Both the position numbers and the translations under genes were made by a program. A DNA stretch of 64,000 nt from Sphingopyxis indica (GTDB lineage Bacteria > Pseudomonadota > Alphaproteobacteria > Sphingomonadales > Sphingomonadaceae), in the NCBI RefSeq assembly GCF_900188185.1, contig NZ_FZPA01000001.1, positions 372,001 through 436,000 on the forward strand, written 5' to 3'. This document shows, piece after piece, positions 1 through 9,079 of this stretch; position 1 is the stretch's first letter; every line of letters starts with the position of its first letter. The notes beneath the pieces were generated by a model, which ran no database searches, was not told where the DNA came from, and worked only from the letters and a program-made list of their open reading frames with translations.

Positions 1-998
1 GCGGCCTGCATCGCGCCCGCAACGCGCATCGTGCGCGCATTGTCGCCGATGACGACGGGAAGGATCTGGCTGCCGCTGGACGGCAAGCCGAGTGCGGCGA
101 GGCGCGTTTCGGCGTGGCGGATGCGCGCGTGGAGCAGCGCCTGCCGTTCGGGCTCGTTCGCGACGATCTCGAGCGCCTGACGGACGAGGAAGGCGATCAG
201 CGGCGACGGCGCGGTCGAAAAGATGAAGGGGCGGCCGCGGTTGATCAGAAACTCGCGAACGATTTGCGGGCCGCAGAGCAGGGCGCCTTCGCAGCCCAGC
301 GCCTTGCCGCAGGTGTGCAGGGTGATGAGATTGTCGCGCGTGCCGAGGCCGTGCGCGAGCCCCTGGCCGTCGGGGCCGAAAACGCCGGTTGCGTGCGCTT
401 CGTCGACGACCAGCACCGCGTCGTGGCGGCCCGCGACCGCGGCGAGATCGGCGAGCGGGGCGCGGTCGCCGTCCATCGAATAGAGGCTTTCGACCGCGAT
501 CCACGGCGTGCCGGTGCCGCCGCCGCGGCGCCAGCGCGCGATCATGTCGTCGACGCTCTGCGCGTCGTTGTGGCGCGCGTCGACGCGGCCGGCGCGGCCG
601 AGCTTCATCCCGTCGTGCGCGCTCGCATGGATCAGTTCGTCGTGGACGATCAGGTCGCCGCGCTGCGGCAGCGTCGCGAACAGCGCGGCGTTGGCGGCGA
701 AGCCGGTCGGGAAGAAGAGCGCCGCCTCGCTGCCGTAATGGCGCGCGGCATGCGCCTCGAGCGCTTCATGCTCGGCGTGATTGCCGCGCAGCAGGCGCGA
801 GCCGCCCGAGCCCGCGGGGAGGCCGCGCGCGATCCCCTCGGCGAGTGCGCCGCGGAGTGCGTCGGAATTTGCGAGCGCGAGATAGTCGTTCGAGGCGAAA
901 TCCCGGCCCGCGCGCGCGATGAGCCCGCGGCGGCGATCGTCCGCGGCGAGCGCGGCGAGGTCGGCGCGGTGGGCGCTGAAGGGGGCGTTCGCCATCAT
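1..998 (-). CDS. bioF: 8-amino-7-oxononanoate synthase (partial, C-terminus beyond window)
   Basis: PLP-dependent enzyme of biotin synthesis that condenses pimeloyl-ACP (or CoA) with L-alanine to give KAPA. The reading frame is open from the start to the window edge, so about 332 N-terminal residues are present and the last part is missing. It shows the alpha-oxoamine synthase features: an N-terminal SNDYLAL segment, a glycine-rich GSGGSRLLRG, and HTCGKALG with the PLP lysine near residue 232. ATG codons at 998 and 995 are both possible; AGGAG at 1001-1005 fits 995 better. It resembles ALA synthase and KBL too, but the N-terminus and ASAHDGM/RHND segments favour BioF. It lies downstream of ilvC on the same strand, separated by a long hairpin. 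Confidence 0.85.
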   Translation of the reverse strand, partial: MMANAPFSAHRADLAALAADDRRRGLIARAGRDFASNDYLALANSDALRGALAEGIARGLPAGSGGSRLLRGNHAEHEALEAHAARHYGSEAALFFPTGFAANAALFATLPQRGDLIVHDELIHASAHDGMKLGRAGRVDARHNDAQSVDDMIARWRRGGGTGTPWIAVESLYSMDGDRAPLADLAAVAGRHDAVLVVDEAHATGVFGPDGQGLAHGLGTRDNLITLHTCGKALGCEGALLCGPQIVREFLINRGRPFIFSTAPSPLIAFLVRQALEIVANEPERQALLHARIRHAETRLAALGLPSSGSQILPVVIGDNARTMRVAGAMQA

Positions 999-1008
999 CA
1001 CTCCTGTT

Positions 1009-1161
1009 CGTCATCCCCGCGAAAGCGGGGATCCAGCTTTTTCCTTTCTTCTTCGTGCCTTCGTGCCTTTGTGTGAGGCCAAAAAATCTCACACAAAGGC
1101 ACAAAGGCACGAAGAAAGGAGCAAAGAAGGAAGCTGGATCCCCGCTTTCGCGGGGATGACG
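1009..1161. repeat. 153-bp inverted repeat with CCCGCGAAAGCGGG ends
   Basis: Two copies of a 29-bp unit (CGTCATCCCCGCGAAAGCGG... and its reverse complement) form the outer ends, and the arms continue through CTTCGTGCCTTTGTG-type sequence to a loop around 1078-1090. The whole fills the bioF/ilvC gap. The end unit belongs to the same family as the elements at 2217, 22416 and 42959. There is no T-run, so it is not a classical terminator, though a transcript would form a very long hairpin. Confidence 0.85.
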
Positions 1162-1178
1162 AAAATTGGAATCGCAGC

Positions 1179-2210
<1,032 letters not shown>

Positions 2211-2216
2211 CTACAG

Positions 2217-2282
2217 CGTGTCCCCGCGAAGGCGGGGACCCATTTGACGTGGACTGGACCCCCGCCTTCGCGGGGGAACACG
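2217..2282. repeat. Palindromic repeat between ilvH and ilvC
   Basis: Inverted repeat whose ends read CGTGTCCCCGCGAAGGCGGG and the reverse complement CGTGTTCCCCCGCGAAGGCG, each end itself a small palindrome. It belongs to the CCCGCGAAAGCGGG family seen at 1009-1161. It lies inside the ilvBHC transcription unit. Confidence 0.8.
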
Positions 2283-2289
2283 AAAAGGA

Positions 2290-2808
2290 CTAAAGCGCCT
2301 CCGGCCCGCGGGCGATGGCGACGACGCCGGTGCGGCCGACCTCGACCAGTCCGCATTCGCGCATCAGGGCGACGAAGCGGTCGACCTTGTCGCTCGATCC
2401 GGTGATTTCGAAGATGAAGCTGGTCAGCGTCGTGTCGACGACCTTGGCGCGGAAGACGTCGGCCATGCGCAGCGCCTCGATCCGCTTGTCGCCGGTGCCC
2501 GCGACCTTCACCAGCGCGATCTCGCGCTCGACATGCGCCATGCCGGCGTCGGTGAGGTCGGTGACCTTGTGGACGGGGACGAGCCGGTCGAGCTGCGCGA
2601 TGATCTGGTCGATCACCGGCGGCGGGCCGTTGGTGACGATGGTGATGCGGCTGAGCGCATGGTCGGGCGTGATGTCCGCCACCGTCAGGCTTTCGATATT
2701 ATAGCCGCGCGCGGTGAACAGGCCGGTGATCTTGGCGAGCACGCCGGCTTCATTGTCCACGGTGACGGCGAGCACGTGGCGCTCGCCTGCTTCGGTTGTG
2801 ATTTTCAT
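2290..2808 (-). CDS. ilvH: Acetolactate synthase small (regulatory) subunit
   Basis: Regulatory subunit of acetohydroxyacid synthase that confers valine feedback inhibition and raises activity of the large subunit. 172 residues starting MKITTEAGERHVLAV. The N-terminal ACT domain is visible as VDNEAGVLAKITGLFTARGY and NIESLTV, typical of IlvH/IlvN, followed by the C-terminal ALS_ss_C domain. The ATG at 2808 is chosen over a longer in-frame start because it falls 4 bp after the ilvB stop codon, which suggests translational coupling, and because family members begin here. Confidence 0.96.
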   Translation of the reverse strand: MKITTEAGERHVLAVTVDNEAGVLAKITGLFTARGYNIESLTVADITPDHALSRITIVTNGPPPVIDQIIAQLDRLVPVHKVTDLTDAGMAHVEREIALVKVAGTGDKRIEALRMADVFRAKVVDTTLTSFIFEITGSSDKVDRFVALMRECGLVEVGRTGVVAIARGPEAL

Positions 2809-2812
2809 GGGC

Positions 2813-4567
2813 TTAAACCAGCGCTTTCGCTTCGTCGTCCATCGTGCCGGTGACATCGCTCGGCTGAAGGATCATTTCGGTGTGCGCCGCCCCCGACGGG
2901 ATCATCGGGAAGCAGTTGGCGAGTTTGGCGACGCGGCAGTCGACGATCACCGGGCCGGGCGTGTCGATCATTTTCGCGATGCCCTCCTCGAGCTGACCCA
3001 GCGTGTCGATCCTGAGGCCGGTCCAGCCATAGGCCGCGGCGAGCTGGACGAAATCGGGCAGGCTGTCCGAATAGCTGTTCGAATAGCGGCTTTCGTAGGT
3101 CAACTCCTGCCACTGGCGGACCATCCCCATCCATTCATTGTTGAGGATGAAGATCTTCACCGGCAGGCGATATTGGCTGACCGTCGCCATTTCCTGGATG
3201 TTCATCTGGAGCGAGGCTTCGCCCGCGATGCACACGACGAGGCGGCCCGGGTGCGCGATCTGGGCGCCGACCGCGGCGGGGAAGCCATAGCCCATCGTGC
3301 CGAGCCCGCCCGAGGTGAGCCAGCGGTTCGGCGCCGAAAAGCCGAAATGCTGCGCCGCCCACATCTGATGCTGGCCGACCTCGGTGGTGATGATCGGGTC
3401 GCGGCCGCGCGTCGCATCGAACAAGGCCTTGATCGCGCGCTGCGGCATGATCTCGGCGCCCGGCTCCTTCTTTTCGGGGAAGTCGAGGCAGCGCGTCGCG
3501 CGCCAGCCGTCGATGCGGCGCCACCATTCGCCGAGGTCGCGCGCCCTGTGGCCCTTCGCGCCCCAGGCGTCGATCAGAGCGTCGAGCGCGCGGCCCGCGT
3601 CGGCGAGGATCGCGACGTCGACGGGGACGATCTTGTTGATCGACGATCGGTCGATGTCGATGTGGATCTTCTTCGCCTCAGGCGCGAAGGCGTCGAGGCG
3701 GCCGGTGACGCGGTCGTCGAAGCGCGCGCCGACCGCGACGATCAGGTCGGCGCGGTTCATCGCCATATTCGCCTCGAACGTCCCGTGCATCCCGAGCATC
3801 CCGAGCCACTTCGGATCGTCCGAAGGAAAGGCGCCGAGCCCCATCAGCGTCGAGGTGATCGGCGCGCCGGTCAGGCCGACGAGCTTGCGCAGCGCCGCGC
3901 TCGCGTCGGGGCCGGCGTTGATGACGCCGCCGCCGGTGTAGAAGACCGGGCGTTCGGCCGCGGCGATCAGCGCGATCGCGGCGTCGATCGCCTGCGGATC
4001 GGGTTCGACCTGCGGGCGATAGCTTTGGTGGTCGATCGTCTCGGGCATCGAATAGCTGCCGGTTGCGACCTGCACATTCTTTGGAATGTCGATCACCACC
4101 GGGCCGGGACGGCCGTGGGTCGCGATATAGAAGGCTTCGTGCAGGATCGGGCCGAGCCGATCGGGGTCCATCACCAGATAATTATGCTTGGTACAGTGGC
4201 GCGTGATGCCGACCGTATCGCATTCCTGAAAGGCGTCGGTGCCGATCAGGTTCGTCGGCACCTGGCCGGTGAGCACGATCATCGGGATCGAATCGAGCAG
4301 CGCATCGGTGATGCCGGTGACCGCATTGGTCGCGCCGGGCCCGGAGGTGACGAGCACGACGCCGGGCTTGCCGGTCGAGCGCGCATAGCCCTCCGCCGCA
4401 TGGGTCGCCGCCTGTTCGTGGCGGACGAGGACATGCTTGATCGTCGGATGATTGAAGAGCGCGTCGTAGATCGGAAGGACCGCACCGCCCGGATAGCCGA
4501 ACACCGTATCGACCCCGAGGTCGACCAGCGCCTGAACCACCATGTCGGCACCGCTCATTTCCGTCAC
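2813..4567 (-). CDS. ilvB: Acetolactate synthase large (catalytic) subunit
   Basis: ThDP-, FAD- and Mg2+-dependent enzyme joining two pyruvates, or pyruvate and 2-oxobutyrate, as the first committed step of branched-chain amino acid synthesis. 584 residues. Domains in order: TPP_enzyme_N with GYPGGAVLPIYDAL and the catalytic glutamate in RHEQAATHAAEGYAR, the central domain, and TPP_enzyme_C with MNIQEMATV and FILNNEWMGMVRQWQE. The ThDP/Mg motif reads AGEAS rather than the usual GDGS/GDAS, near residue 450. The start is GTG at 4567 with AAGGAG 7 nt upstream; an ATG at 4558 lies too far from it. First gene of ilvBHC. Confidence 0.96.
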   Translation of the reverse strand: MTEMSGADMVVQALVDLGVDTVFGYPGGAVLPIYDALFNHPTIKHVLVRHEQAATHAAEGYARSTGKPGVVLVTSGPGATNAVTGITDALLDSIPMIVLTGQVPTNLIGTDAFQECDTVGITRHCTKHNYLVMDPDRLGPILHEAFYIATHGRPGPVVIDIPKNVQVATGSYSMPETIDHQSYRPQVEPDPQAIDAAIALIAAAERPVFYTGGGVINAGPDASAALRKLVGLTGAPITSTLMGLGAFPSDDPKWLGMLGMHGTFEANMAMNRADLIVAVGARFDDRVTGRLDAFAPEAKKIHIDIDRSSINKIVPVDVAILADAGRALDALIDAWGAKGHRARDLGEWWRRIDGWRATRCLDFPEKKEPGAEIMPQRAIKALFDATRGRDPIITTEVGQHQMWAAQHFGFSAPNRWLTSGGLGTMGYGFPAAVGAQIAHPGRLVVCIAGEASLQMNIQEMATVSQYRLPVKIFILNNEWMGMVRQWQELTYESRYSNSYSDSLPDFVQLAAAYGWTGLRIDTLGQLEEGIAKMIDTPGPVIVDCRVAKLANCFPMIPSGAAHTEMILQPSDVTGTMDDEAKALV

Positions 4568-4637
4568 GACTTGTCTCCTTCCTTCTCCCGCGCACGCGCG
4601 CGGCGGGCGCAGCTTGTGCGCTGCAACAGGGTTGCGG

Positions 4638-4666
4638 GCAATAGGTGTATGATTCTATCCTGTCAA
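4638..4666 (-). promoter_or_regulatory. Sigma70-type promoter of ilvBHC
   Basis: On the minus strand, TTGACA (4666-4661) is followed by exactly 17 bp and TATTGC (4643-4638). The predicted start near 4631 gives a leader of about 64 nt to the ilvB GTG. The -35 region overlaps the 3' end of miaA. The leader contains no small open frame rich in Leu/Ile/Val, so classical attenuation is not supported. Confidence 0.65.
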
Positions 4667-5614
4667 CAGCTTATCGTGTAATAATATTGCTAATTGGTCA
4701 ATGGAATCGACTGATAATGACTCCGGGTGGCGCGGCCATTCGCAGGGAGGCTGATGGCGGAACCACGTATATTGGCGCTTTGCATATTGGCGCGTCGCCG
4801 CCTGGGCGCGTTCGAGCGCTTCGTCCTCGGAAATGTCGCCGCTCAGAAAGGCGGCGATCTGCGGCACGCCGATCGCGCGCATCACCGGAAGGTCGGGGTC
4901 GAGCGCGCGTGCGAGGAGGGCTTCGACCTCCTCGCACGCGCCGCGCCGGAACATCTGGATCAGCCGCGTGTCGCAGCGCTCGCGCAGCCAGTCGCGCGGC
5001 GGCAGCAGGATCAGCGGGGCAAGGTCGACGTCGCCGGCGATCCCGCCCTCGCGCGCCTCTTGCCAGTCGGCGAGCGTGCGGCCGGTCGACCGCACGACCT
5101 CGAGCGCGCGCGCGACGCGGGCGGTGTCGGCGGGGGCGAGCCGCGCCGCCGCCGCGGGGTCGAGCGCCGCGAGCGCCGCATGGGCGTCGGCGACGTCCAT
5201 CGCACGCACCTCGGCGCGCACGGCCGGGTCGATGCCGGGAACCGGGGCGATGCCGAAGAGCAGGGTTCGGAGGTAGAGGCCGGTGCCGCCGACGAGGATC
5301 GGCACCTCCTCATCCTCCCACGCGCGGGCGAGCGCGCGGCGCGCGTCGGCGGCCCAGCGCGCGGCATTACAGGCCTCGGCGCCGTCGACATAGCCAAAGA
5401 GGCGGTGCGGCACGCCCTCCATTTCGGCGGCGTCGGGACGCGCCGACAGGATGGCGAGATCGCGATAAACCTGACTCGCGTCGGCATTGATGACTTGCGC
5501 CCGCCCCAGCCGATGGGCCAAAGCGACGGCGAGGGCCGACTTGCCGCTCGCGGTGGGGCCGGCGATCAGCGCGAGCCGCGGCCGCGCGCCCGAAGAGACA
5601 GAAGGAGACGCCAT
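4655..5614 (-). CDS. miaA: tRNA dimethylallyltransferase
   Basis: Adds the isopentenyl group to A37 of tRNAs reading UNN codons. About 319 residues from [12 protein letters not shown]. The P-loop reads [13 protein letters not shown]; next come [11 protein letters not shown], which binds substrate, VGGTGLYL, and the C-terminal [12 protein letters not shown] segment contacting tRNA. The ATG at 5614 forms one CATG with the serB start on the other strand, and no Shine-Dalgarno is visible, so translation may be leaderless or start from an upstream codon. The low-GC 3' end merges with the ilvB promoter. Confidence 0.93.
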   Translation of the reverse strand: MASPSVSSGARPRLALIAGPTASGKSALAVALAHRLGRAQVINADASQVYRDLAILSARPDAAEMEGVPHRLFGYVDGAEACNAARWAADARRALARAWEDEEVPILVGGTGLYLRTLLFGIAPVPGIDPAVRAEVRAMDVADAHAALAALDPAAAARLAPADTARVARALEVVRSTGRTLADWQEAREGGIAGDVDLAPLILLPPRDWLRERCDTRLIQMFRRGACEEVEALLARALDPDLPVMRAIGVPQIAAFLSGDISEDEALERAQAATRQYAKRQYTWFRHQPPCEWPRHPESLSVDSIDQLAILLHDKLLTG

Positions 5615-6497
5615 GTTCGTAGCGACGCTGATAGCAGCCGGAAAGCTGACGGGCGAGGTGGTACGCGAGGCGATCGACCGACTCGCGGCGACCGGGCACG
5701 AAGTGGGGGCGCCGCACTGGCTCGACGAGGGCGACGCCGCCGACATCGTCTTTCACGGCAGCCTGGTCAGCGCGCGGCGCGAGCTTGCGAAGATGGACCA
5801 TGGCGAACTCGACATCGTGGTGCAGCCGCTCGGCGACCGGACCAAGAAGCTGATCGTCGCCGACATGGATTCGACGATGATCACCGTCGAATGCATCGAC
5901 GAACTCGCCGACTATGCCGGCATCAAGGCCGAAGTCGCGGCGATCACGCAGAAGGCGATGCGCGGCGAGGTCGATTTCCGCGGCGCACTGTTCGAGCGCG
6001 TCGCGCTGCTCGGCGGGATGGCCGAAGGCGTGCTCGCCGAATGCCGGATGGAGCGCGTGCGGCTGACCCGCGGCGCGCGCACGCTCGTTCAGACGATGAA
6101 GGCGCATGGTGCCCGGTCGGTGCTCGTCACGGGCGGCTTTACGGCGTTCGCGAACCCGGTGGGCGAAGCGATCGGTTTCGACCGCGTGGTCGCGAACGAG
6201 CTGGTCGTTGAGCATGGCAAGCTGACGGGCATGGTCGCCGAGCCGGTCGTCGACAAGGATGCGAAGCTTGAGGCGCTGAAAAGCGAGGCGGCGAAGCACG
6301 GCCTGCCGCTCGCCGAGACGCTGGCGGTCGGCGACGGTGCGAACGATATTCCGATGATCACCGCGGCGGGGCTCGGCATCGCCTATCACCCGCATCAGGC
6401 GGCGGCGGATGCGGCCGACGCGGCGATCCGCCACCATGATCTGACCGCGCTGCTGTGGGCGCAGGGCTATTCGCGGCGCCAGTGGGTGCTGGGGTAG
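5613..6497 (+). CDS. serB: Phosphoserine phosphatase
   Basis: HAD-superfamily enzyme releasing phosphate from O-phospho-L-serine, the last step of serine synthesis. 294 residues. An N-terminal ACT-like region of about 75 residues precedes the HAD core: the DMDSTM nucleophile/acid pair (D84, D86), the VTGGF motif II serine/threonine region, and GDGANDIPM at motif IV. The start at 5613 is supported by GAAGGAG at 5601-5607. It diverges from miaA with overlapping start codons, so each promoter must lie in the other gene. Confidence 0.95.
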   Translation: MFVATLIAAGKLTGEVVREAIDRLAATGHEVGAPHWLDEGDAADIVFHGSLVSARRELAKMDHGELDIVVQPLGDRTKKLIVADMDSTMITVECIDELADYAGIKAEVAAITQKAMRGEVDFRGALFERVALLGGMAEGVLAECRMERVRLTRGARTLVQTMKAHGARSVLVTGGFTAFANPVGEAIGFDRVVANELVVEHGKLTGMVAEPVVDKDAKLEALKSEAAKHGLPLAETLAVGDGANDIPMITAAGLGIAYHPHQAAADAADAAIRHHDLTALLWAQGYSRRQWVLG

Positions 6498-6640
6498 GAC
6501 GTGTCGATCCTCCCCATCGCTGCGCGACAGGGAGGATCGAACAAGGCTTCGTCCCCCCAACGCATAGCTATGCCCTGTTGCATCGCGGCGGGGGGCGTTA
6601 CAATCGCTCGCTCGCGGCAAATTGCGCGCAAGGGAGAGTC

Positions 6641-7612
6641 ATGAGCACGTCGATCGTCACCGTCGATATCGGGGGAACCCACGCGCGCTTCGCGATCGCC
6701 GAAATCGAGAGCGGGCGCTGCGTCACGCTGGGCGAGGCGACGACGTTGCATACCGAGGATCATGCGAGCTTCCAGACCGCGTGGCAGGATTTCGAACAGC
6801 GGCAGGGCGGCACGCTGCCGCGCAAGGTCGCGATGGCGGTCGCGGGGCCGGCGACCGGCGACATCATCCGCTTCACCAACAATCCGTGGATCATCCGCCC
6901 GGCGCTGATCCGCGAGAAGCTGAACGTCGACGATTATGTACTCGTCAACGATTTCGAGGCGGTCGGCCATGCGGTGGCGCAGGCCGACGCGCGCTATTTC
7001 GAGCCGCTGTGCGGCCCCGAGGCGCCGCTGCCCGAGACCGGCACGATCAGCGTCATCGGGCCGGGCACCGGTCTGGGCGTCGCGCATGTCTGGCGCGATG
7101 GCGACGAATATCGCGTCCAGGCGACCGAGGGCGGGCATATCGACTTCGCGCCGCTCGACAGCATCGAGGATGCGATCCTCGCGCGGCTGCGCAAGCGCCA
7201 CCGGCGCGTGTCGGTCGAGCGCATCGTGTCGGGACCGGGCATCGTCGACATCTTCGAAACGCTCGCCGCGATGGAAGGGCGCGCGGTCGTCCAGGAAGAG
7301 GACAAGGCGATCTGGACGCGCGGCATGGAGCAGAAGGACAGCCTCGCCGCGGCGGCGGTCGACCGCTTCTGCCTGTCACTGGGCAGCGTCGCGGGCGACC
7401 TGGCGCTGGCGCAGGGGGCGAGCGGGGTGGTGATCGCCGGCGGGCTGGGGCTGCGCATCCGCGAGCATCTGGTCCGCTCGGGCTTTCCCGAACGCTTCGT
7501 GTCGAAGGGACGGTTCGAGAATTTCATGGCGGCGATCCCGGTCAAGCTGATCACCCACCCGCAGCCGGGGCTGTTCGGCGCGGCGGCGGCGTTCGCGCGG
7601 GCGCATCGGTAA
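6641..7612 (+). CDS. glk: Glucokinase
   Basis: Cytosolic ATP-dependent phosphorylation of glucose to glucose 6-phosphate. 323 residues, usual for the proteobacterial Glk family (not ROK). DIGGTHARFAI at the N-terminus is the phosphate-binding loop, followed by AVAGPATGD, NNPWI, and VNDFEAVGHA with the catalytic aspartate. GPGTGLGVA and GGLGLRI complete the ATP site. The start follows AAGGGAGAGTC. It stands alone; a terminator follows, and no edd/zwf partners are within the window. Confidence 0.95.
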   Translation: MSTSIVTVDIGGTHARFAIAEIESGRCVTLGEATTLHTEDHASFQTAWQDFEQRQGGTLPRKVAMAVAGPATGDIIRFTNNPWIIRPALIREKLNVDDYVLVNDFEAVGHAVAQADARYFEPLCGPEAPLPETGTISVIGPGTGLGVAHVWRDGDEYRVQATEGGHIDFAPLDSIEDAILARLRKRHRRVSVERIVSGPGIVDIFETLAAMEGRAVVQEEDKAIWTRGMEQKDSLAAAAVDRFCLSLGSVAGDLALAQGASGVVIAGGLGLRIREHLVRSGFPERFVSKGRFENFMAAIPVKLITHPQPGLFGAAAAFARAHR

Positions 7613-7654
7613 GGGCGTGCCGGCCGCGGGCGGTTTCGGGGGCCCGGAGGTGGG

Positions 7655-7679
7655 CGCCTTCGCGTGAGGCGTTTTTTTT
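7655..7679 (+). terminator. Rho-independent terminator after glk
   Basis: CGCCT (7655-7659), a short loop TCGCGTG, AGGCG (7667-7671), then eight T residues (7672-7679). It is 43 bp past the glk stop and oriented to end glk transcription. Confidence 0.75.
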
Positions 7680-7757
7680 CGTCGGTTGCGGACGAAGCGC
7701 CGATTAGACCCCCCGATCAGGTCGGCGCCTGTTCCTTTTGCATCCGTATGCCCGATT

Positions 7758-7833
7758 CGTCATTGCGAGCGAAGCGAAGCAATCCAGAGTTGGTCGCGCG
7801 ACTCTGGATTGCTTCGCTTCGCTCGCAATGACG
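7758..7833. repeat. Palindromic repeat, GCGAGCGAAGCGAAGC family
   Basis: Ends CGTCATTGCGAGCGAAGCGA... and its reverse complement flank a short centre around ATCCAGAGT/ACTCTGGAT. Further copies are at 32633, 36522 (diverged) and 41336. It occupies the glk/DUF808 gap (7613-7984); apart from this element and the glk terminator nothing else is recognisable there. Confidence 0.85.
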
Positions 7834-7984
7834 GAGTAACGGCTGGAAGAGGGATAAACGTCGATCAAGTCCGGGCGGTCGGTGCGAGTGATGGTGCGGC
7901 GTCGGAAGGCATCGACAGCGCGGGCGAAGTGGGCCAACTATTCGGCAACCCGATTCTGGTCCTTAGCGGAAAGCCCAAGTCCCT

Positions 7985-8923
7985 ATGCCCTCCGGTCTTT
8001 TTGCCCTGCTCGACGATGTCGCGACGATCGCCAAGGTCGCGGCGGCGAGCATCGACGATGTGAGCGCCGCGGCGTCGAAGGCGGGGGTGAAGGCGGCGGG
8101 GGTCGTCGTCGACGATACGGCGGTGACGCCGCGCTATGTCACCGGCTTTACCCCCGACCGCGAGCTACCGATCATCTGGCGGATCACCAAGGGGTCGCTG
8201 TTCAACAAGCTGGTGCTGATCCTGCCCGCGCTGCTGCTGCTTTCGACGCTCGCGCCGTGGGCGATCACGCCGCTGTTGATGCTCGGCGGGGCCTATCTGT
8301 GCTTCGAGGGCGCCGAGAAGGTGATCCAGTCGCTGCACAAGGACGAGGCGACGCTGGCCGAACATGCGGTCGAGGTCGCGGACAAGGGCCATGAGGAGGC
8401 GATGGTAAAGGGGGCGGTGCGCACCGACTTCATCCTGTCGGCCGAAATCATGGTGATCGCGCTCAACGAAGTGCTGGACGAACATCTGGCGATGCGCGGC
8501 GCGACGCTCGCGGTCGTCGCGGTGCTGATCACCGTCGCGGTCTATGGCGTCGTCGGGCTGATCGTGAAGATGGATGACATCGGGCTGCACATGGCGAAGG
8601 AAGGGTCGCGCGGGCGGCGGGCCGTGGGCCGCTGGCTCGTTGCGGTGATGCCGAAGCTGCTTGCCGCGCTCGCGGCAATCGGCACCGCGGCGATGCTGTG
8701 GGTCGGCGGGCAGATTTTCCTGCACGGGCTCGACGAATATCACATCGGCGGGCTCGGCCATGCGCTGCACGATTTCGCGCATAAGGCGGGCGGTGGCCTG
8801 CCGCTCGGCGGGGCGTGGGAGTGGGCGATCGGCGCGGCGGGCGCGGGGCTGTTCGGGCTGTTGCTGGGCGGCGTGATCGCGGGCATTTTGCATGTCTTGC
8901 CGGGAAAGAAGGGCGGGCATTAG
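7985..8923 (+). CDS. DUF808 family (YedI-like) inner-membrane protein
   Basis: 312 residues matching the DUF808/YedI family, whose function is unknown. The N-terminus LFALLDDVATIAKVAAASIDD is characteristic, as is the conserved CFEGAEK near residue 107 and DFILSAEIMVIAL near 148. About four hydrophobic stretches are visible (roughly 74-106, 172-194, 217-246, 283-307), so it is an integral membrane protein. The start at 7985 is preceded by GGAAAG. It is monocistronic, bounded by palindromic repeats on both sides. Confidence 0.88.
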   Translation: MPSGLFALLDDVATIAKVAAASIDDVSAAASKAGVKAAGVVVDDTAVTPRYVTGFTPDRELPIIWRITKGSLFNKLVLILPALLLLSTLAPWAITPLLMLGGAYLCFEGAEKVIQSLHKDEATLAEHAVEVADKGHEEAMVKGAVRTDFILSAEIMVIALNEVLDEHLAMRGATLAVVAVLITVAVYGVVGLIVKMDDIGLHMAKEGSRGRRAVGRWLVAVMPKLLAALAAIGTAAMLWVGGQIFLHGLDEYHIGGLGHALHDFAHKAGGGLPLGGAWEWAIGAAGAGLFGLLLGGVIAGILHVLPGKKGGH

Positions 8924-8933
8924 AATGCCTGAA

Positions 8934-9069
8934 CCCCTCCCCTTCAGGGGAGGGGCAGCGAGACTTGCCAGCTTGCTGGCCAGTCGCAGCGGGGTGGGGC
9001 CTGTCGGTCTGGCGAAGCGCCGGTTCGACAGGCCCCACCCCAACCCCTCCCCTGAAGGGGAGGGGCTTA
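8934..9069. repeat. Composite palindromic repeat, CCCTCCCCTTCAGGGGAGGG family
   Basis: Terminal palindromes CCCCTCCCCTTCAGGGGAGG and CCCCTCCCCTGAAGGGGAGG enclose inverted arms (GTGGGGCCTGTCGGTCTGGC and its near reverse complement) and a small hairpin GCCAGCTTGCTGGC. It ends a few bases before the AAGGAG Shine-Dalgarno of the next gene. Related copies are at 10447, 13391, 20720, 35325, 52099 and 60109. Confidence 0.85.
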
Positions 9070-9079
9070 AGGAGCTCAT

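Noticed and set aside
4568..4637. Possible attenuator or leader peptide before ilvB
   Set aside because: No small frame with runs of Leu, Ile or Val and no terminator stem with a T-run is present.
2714..4681. 655-codon open frame antisense to ilvB
   Set aside because: It mirrors a strongly conserved gene; high GC removes stop codons on the opposite strand, and the translation is Arg/Asp-rich without domains.
7686..8063. Open frame across the repeat ahead of the DUF808 gene
   Set aside because: It runs through the palindrome and into the real gene in another frame; nothing supports it.
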